Source: Moniliella sp. 'wahieum' (taxonomy: Eukaryota; Basidiomycota; Moniliellomycetes; Moniliellales; Moniliellaceae). From it: a DNA stretch of 64,000 nt. A program made the position numbers and the translations under genes. The stretch spans positions 248,001 through 312,000 of the forward strand of contig RSEE01000008.1 of assembly GCA_003971905.1 (NCBI GenBank), given 5' to 3'. Each line of letters opens with the position of its first letter. The first letter of the stretch is position 1. The notes under the pieces are model-generated. The model was given only the letters and a program-made list of their open reading frames with translations, was not told the origin of the DNA and searched no databases. Positions 59,640-64,000 of the stretch are shown here, one piece after another.

Positions 59640-61095
59640 TTACCCAACAGTATGCCTCCATCGCTCGCCAGAGATCCCCCCAAAGGCTTGGCGAATAGAA
59701 AGGATAGTACGGGGCACGATGGCGAGGAGGAAGAAGGATTGGATGGGGAACTGGGCCATCCCCCACCGCCCCATCCATCCTTCGGTGATCAAGGCAATGG
59801 TTAACACGGACGCCAAATGCGTCAGGGTGGAAACGATGACAAAACGGATCATGTCCACTAAGAATTGGCGGCGTGCGGCCGACATTGGCAGCTCTCCAGG
59901 TCGCAAACCTTGCAGACGGATCACATCCCACGGCCGTATCGGTTGCAGTGCCATTCCCTCGATTCGCCAGCTCGACATCCATGCCGCCAGCCCCATGATG
60001 ACCACCGTCACATACTGGATAATGTAAACCGCAATGAGCGTAGGCAGGTGCAGGCGAAAATGATGGCATTTGAACCCCATTTTGAGGGCAGGCACCGGAG
60101 TGGAAAAACTGAGTACAAACCGCAAAGAAAACAACACCAGAATTATTAGTTGCCAACCTACATATACACGGAGAAAAGGACTGCGGAACTCACATCTCAG
60201 CCGACGCCACAGTCGCTTGTCCGATCCAAATGCCAGCGATGACGAAGATGACGAGAGACAGGGTAGGCGTAAGCCAAAGCACCACGCGGGGACTGAATAT
60301 GAGAAGGGCGACATGGGCGCGAAGGAGGACAATGATGTCAACAAGGACGCAGGCCATACCATGAAGCACCACAAGCCCGCGGAAAGTCCCATTGCAGTGC
60401 TGGGTGCGATACAACACCACAAAGCAAAGTGCCACATAAGGAACCACGATGATCCGCAAGAGGAAAAAGCAGGCACTGAGCAAGAGCGCGCGAAACTGGG
60501 GAGAGAAGAGACCCCATTGGCTGGGCCAGGACATGAATTTCTCTGCCTTCATCAGCCATGTCGCCTTGGAGGAATGAGAAGACACCCAACGTGATTGTTG
60601 CTTATCATTGGAACTGGGCGGACCCCGCAATGGAATATTATGAAGGATGCCATGCTGGTCCAATGAGGAAGAAACTGTGCCATTTGCCCCCGAAGGGATG
60701 GTAATGCGAATTTCCGTAGGCCGCCGAGGGTTCCGGACGAAAAGCGGAGACGCCGGCAAGGTCGTCTCCTTTTCTTCCCAGACGGAGGCAGGAGCCTGGG
60801 GAGGTTGGAGGGACTGAGCAGACGTAAATGTGGCTCTAGCGGAGGTGAAGTAGGAGCGAAAAATAGGGAGGTGGTACAGTTGAATCTCGGACGGAAAACT
60901 GGTGAGTACCTCCCAGAGAAGAATGCCACCGAAAAAGCAGGCCAGCCAGAGCAACACGGCACGATCGTATGACCAATCGTTCATATCTGCAAAGGTATAG
61001 TTCCCTTCAACAGTGGACACCCATAGCGGTTGTACGCCCGCGACCGTCGACGGTGTTGCTGAATTTGGAATGGAATCAACAGTGAGGATGGGCAT
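59640..61095 (-). CDS. Polytopic (about seven-helix) membrane protein of unknown family
   Basis: Start MPILTVDSIPNSATPS at 61095. A predicted extracellular N-terminus with an NYT site precedes helix 1 (AVLLWLACFFGGILLWEVL). A cytosolic loop of about 120 residues, Ser/Pro-rich, follows. Further helices: LLLSACFFLLRIIVVPYVAL, LVVLHGMACVLVDIIVLL, VVLWLTPTLSLVIFVIAGI, LPTLIAVYIIQYVTVVIMGL, FVIVSTLTHLASVLTIALI and SFFLLAIVPRTIL. One intron, 60109-60193 (85 nt; GTGAGT donor, CTAAT branch site, TACTCAG acceptor), joins VASAEI to FSTPVPALK in frame. The stop at 59640 may be replaced by a further splice at a GTAAAA donor there. The count and spacing of helices recall fungal orphan seven-transmembrane proteins, but no diagnostic motif was found. 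Confidence 0.65.
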
Positions 61096-62879
61096 AGCGA
61101 TGGTGGGTCACTATAGTCTCCACAAAGAGAGGGGAGGGGAGAGACAAAAGACAGAGAAAAGATTGCGGAGAAGATGAGATGAAGCTGATGAAGCTGAGAG
61201 GGGGGCGAAGGAAGAAGGCTGAATGTCAGGAAAAAATATGAAGATGACTACTGTGAGAGTGGATGGACTGGAGAATGAAATAGATGAAGAGCTGTGGTTT
61301 CTTAGTGGCGGGGGGTGGGGAGGATTCTTCGATCGAGAAGATTAAGCTATATCGTGGGGAGATTCAACACTTTCATCATACTGAAGAGCTACTATGGAGC
61401 GTGGGTGTATAGAGCAAGTATAGAGCAGAGATAGATAAGGGGTTTGCGCGTGCGCCACACAGAGTGGACGATCATTGATGAGGCCATGAGGGCGCGTTAG
61501 CTGTAGCATCACTCCCAGCACAACACTTAGTGGAGAACCGAACGAGTTGCTGAGAGGTGAATGACAGAGGGAGAACAAAGTATAACACACACTCATCAGA
61601 GGCTGCGGTCGTATAATAACTTTTTTTTTCTTCGTGCGATTAATGCGAAAAGGCCGGTACCACTGCTGTACCGAGCCGGCCTCACAGCAGAGTTGGAGAT
61701 CTACGAACCCTTGCCGCGCCTATACCTGTGAAACACGAAGGGGCTGTGGGAGAGATGCCTATTTTGTGCACGACTGATGGTCGGACGTTTGCAATGGAGC
61801 GAAGCATATATCGAGAAATGGTACTAGCGCTGCAGGGCTAGTCCGTGGCGAGCGATCAGCGCTCAGGCTCTGAGCTCACACAAAAAGAGTATTATAGTGT
61901 GTGAAAACCACATGCGAATCATATGAACGTACACAGGAACACAGAGCAAGTTCCAAGCGCAGCCGGACAGGCTACAGCAAAAAAAAATTCGCGCCCACAC
62001 CGCACCACCAAGCTCCAAGGGGCCAGTGTCTATCACTATAGTACTCCAGACAAGGTCCCTTTTTATACGGGTGTTTTGGCGCAGCGAAATGCCTGGAAGA
62101 TGACTTTTTAGCTTGACTCGGGCCGCCTCAGGCTGCGATACTTTGATCAGAACTGAGTGTACTGAGGTACTAAGTGCTCGCTTATTAAGTTCATTCAGCC
62201 CATATTGAGATCTGAGACCTGGCCTGCTCCCTTTCCCAGCCCAGATAAAGTTCAAACGAAACGCTGGAACCAGGTTTTCAAGTGCCCCGCCCCCCTCCGG
62301 GCAAAAGGTTCTCCTGAACGCCTGATCGCTCGACCCTTCCTACCGCCATTGGTGCGCCCACCACTCCCAAGCACTAGGCTCGCACAATGCATATTGGATC
62401 CACACATCTCCTGGTGTGTTCGCGGTGTCGATCCTGTCTACCCCGGGCCTCATCAACAATCTCTCGCAGCCTGCCAGTTCTACCTTCCCCCTCTGCAGCT
62501 GACGAACTCTGGCCCGGTTGCTACGGAACCTACTAAGTGTGAGCTTGAGCGACGGGACGTCCCCCAAGTCCCTAGTTCTCTTCGTCAAGGTAGTCAGGTA
62601 GTCAAAAGGTGGCCAAAAGGTGGTCCAAGCCGTAGTAACGGTAGTCACTAGTCACTCTTCGTCACGGGGAAATGCAGGGAAGGGGAAGGGGAAGAACGAA
62701 GACGGGGGGCAGAAAGACTATAAAAGAGAGGCATTGAAGCTACAAACTGAATGATCACGCCGCCGTCGGACGCAGTGTGCGCGTCCGCCCAGGCCCTGTA
62801 GACCGACGCGTCCCACTTAGTCCGGGGGGACGGGCTGGGCCCTTGGCACCGACCGCGGTACCGGCACCGGCACCGGCAC
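61096..62879. other. Intergenic, no gene seen
   Basis: Promoter of the membrane protein gene (purine-rich 61100-61320), then mixed sequence with an imperfect hairpin around 61652-61682 (GGCCGGTAC ... GTACCGAGCCGGCC) and a GCTCAGG patch at 61852-61880. A 148-residue plus-strand frame (62205-62651) and its minus-strand counterpart have no family resemblance. From 62700 on the minus strand the low-complexity kinase tail or its 3' UTR begins. Confidence 0.45.
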
Positions 62880-64000
62880 CTATAGTACCCCCGCCCGCGC
62901 CCGCCCCGCACCGGCACCGGCCACAGCAGAAGCAGAAGCCGAGGCTGAGGCGGAAGACGCAATGGTCGTTGTGACCAACCCTTGCCTCCGTCCGGCCACG
63001 ATCCATGGATGGCGCATGGCCTGTTCGGGCTTCATCCGCCGGTCCGGGTCCCAAATCAAGCAGCGCGAAACAAAGTCGATGAACAAATCTTCTTGGGCCT
63101 GAGCTGCGGCAGCGCCACCAGTCGTGCCCGAGGAAGAGGATACGGCTGCGCCTGCTGGTTTACCGCGCCCACCACCCCGTAAAAGCTGGGTGAGCGTCTT
63201 GCTGCCTGGCCGACGACGACGGTTCTTGCTGTTCTTGACGGGGCGCGGGTGGCCCGTGGCGTCAAAGAAGAATTTCCGTCGGGCGGAACGTTCGATGAGG
63301 TACTTGTCAGGTACCCCTATCACCTCCATGATGCACGCCAGCTGTTCCTGCTCGTTCTCTCCTGGAAACAGAGGGTAGCCCGTGTAGAGTTCGGCGGCAA
63401 TACAGCCCACGCTCCACATGTCGATCGCAGTGTGGTACGCTAGGCCGAGAATGACCTCGGGGAGCGGTAGAAGCGGGATTGGATGTAGGTGTACACCCGT
63501 TCCGTCTCAAAACACGACGAACCAAAGTCGATGACCTTGATGGCCGACTTGGCGGGGTGGCAAAGAAGGATGTTTTCCGGCTTGAGGTCACAGTGGACAA
63601 CGCGGTGCTTGCGCAACAGACAGAGCGACGACAAGACTTGCACCGTCATCCGTCTGACCAGACGTAAACTTAGCCCTACATACCCGTTCGCCTTGATCAG
63701 CTCGTAGAGGTTGATGTTGAGCAGTTCGGTGGCAATGCACAAGTGCTCACGGAAGCAAAAGGATTGGGTCATGGTGATCACATGATGCTTTTCCTCAGCG
63801 TCCCATTGGGTCAAGTGCCGCAAAATATCCACCTCGGTGAGCGCCTGGTGTTGGAACCGGCGCTTGTTGCGAATCATCTTGATCGCGACCCACTTGCCCG
63901 TCTTGTGGTCCTTGCAGCGCAGCACCTGCCCAAACGAGCCTCGGCCCAGCAAATCCATCACCTCGTACCGATACGCCAGATGGTCCCGTGATACCGCCTT
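62880..64000 (-). CDS. DYRK-family protein kinase, Pom1/DYRK2-like (N-terminus outside window)
   Basis: Dual-specificity Tyr-regulated kinase catalytic domain, cut by the right edge upstream of DHLAYRYEVMDLLGRGSFG, the DYRK homology box plus glycine loop. Then VAIKMIRNKRRF (ATP Lys), LCIATELLNINLYELIK, VVHCDLKPENILL (HxDLKxxN with the Cys typical of DYRKs), VIDFGSSCFE and the activation loop YTYIQSRFYRSPEVILG, whose YxY is autophosphorylated in this family. After DMWSVGCIAAELYTGYPLF come VSRCLIWDPDRRMKPEQAM and RHPWI. One frame change, equal to one missing base at a C run, lies between RSP and EVILG (about 63450). An Ala/Gly/Ser insert precedes the last helices, and the tail is an Ala/Ser and Gly/Arg repeat (about 62880-62970), so the stop at 62880 is uncertain. 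Class 2 DYRKs in fungi set cell polarity and size. Confidence 0.92.

Noticed and set aside
62205-62651. Plus-strand frame of 148 residues with a 102-residue minus-strand partner
   Set aside because: Neither shows a family motif; both could be chance frames in moderately GC-rich DNA.

Overview
The window reads as nuclear DNA of a basidiomycete fungus. The best single marker is a fused spermidine synthase–saccharopine reductase gene (17362-19680, minus), an arrangement known from Basidiomycota. Short introns (mostly 39-211 nt, GT...AG, with CTAAC/CTGAC-type branch sites), a GPI-type chitin deacetylase and generally fungal housekeeping genes agree with this. Genus cannot be read from the sequence; a low-intron lineage such as Ustilaginomycotina is possible but is a guess.

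Layout, left to right: a 5'-truncated RasGEF that also carries a Ras-like P-loop domain (1-4393, +); a WDR89-type WD40 protein (5647-7160, -); a Ser/Pro-rich protein of unknown role (8231-10441, -); a ubiquitin-like-domain membrane protein of HERP/Usa1 type (12167-14572, +); a probable mitochondrial protein of unknown family (15252-16740, -); SPE3-LYS9 (17362-19680, -); a repeat-bearing gap; an MFS transporter (21988-24567, +); another unknown protein (25114-27106, -); a seven-exon isochorismatase-family hydrolase with a 5-nt micro-exon (28433-29567, -); ribosomal protein eL43 (30192-30666, +); a secreted type-B carboxylesterase (31580-33112, +); an intronless broken cytochrome c copy (33685-33958, +); a beta-carbonic anhydrase (34627-35262, -); about 4.9 kb without recognisable genes; chitin deacetylase (40163-41677, +); a Sld7-like replication factor candidate (42330-44089, -); the rRNA methyltransferase SPB1 (44421-47487, -); about 5.4 kb without host genes but with a CCHC zinc-knuckle relic; a membrane-anchored GH30 glucanase (52911-55259, +); the complex III hinge protein QCR6 (56431-56986, +); a Rab5 GTPase (57605-58280, -); a polytopic membrane protein (59640-61095, -); and a DYRK-family kinase cut by the right edge (62880-64000, -).

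The genes do not form a cluster with a shared pathway. They are scattered housekeeping functions: signalling (RasGEF, DYRK, Rab5), ribosome making (SPB1, eL43), respiration (QCR6, cytochrome c relic), lysine/polyamine synthesis and cell wall (chitin deacetylase, GH30).

A property of the whole window matters for anyone using it: many clearly conserved genes are split by single-base frame changes, mostly of the kind expected if one base were missing, often at short homopolymers, while others (WDR89, MFS, carbonic anhydrase, chitin deacetylase, Rab5) are uninterrupted. Essential genes such as SPB1 are among the split ones, so most breaks are better explained as uncorrected sequencing/assembly errors than as gene decay. 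I did not find a convincing new biological system. The most interesting leads are the GTPase–RasGEF fusion, the 5-nt micro-exon, the intronless cytochrome c relic, the 115-bp inverted-repeat unit and the recurring intergenic words in the gene-poor gaps.
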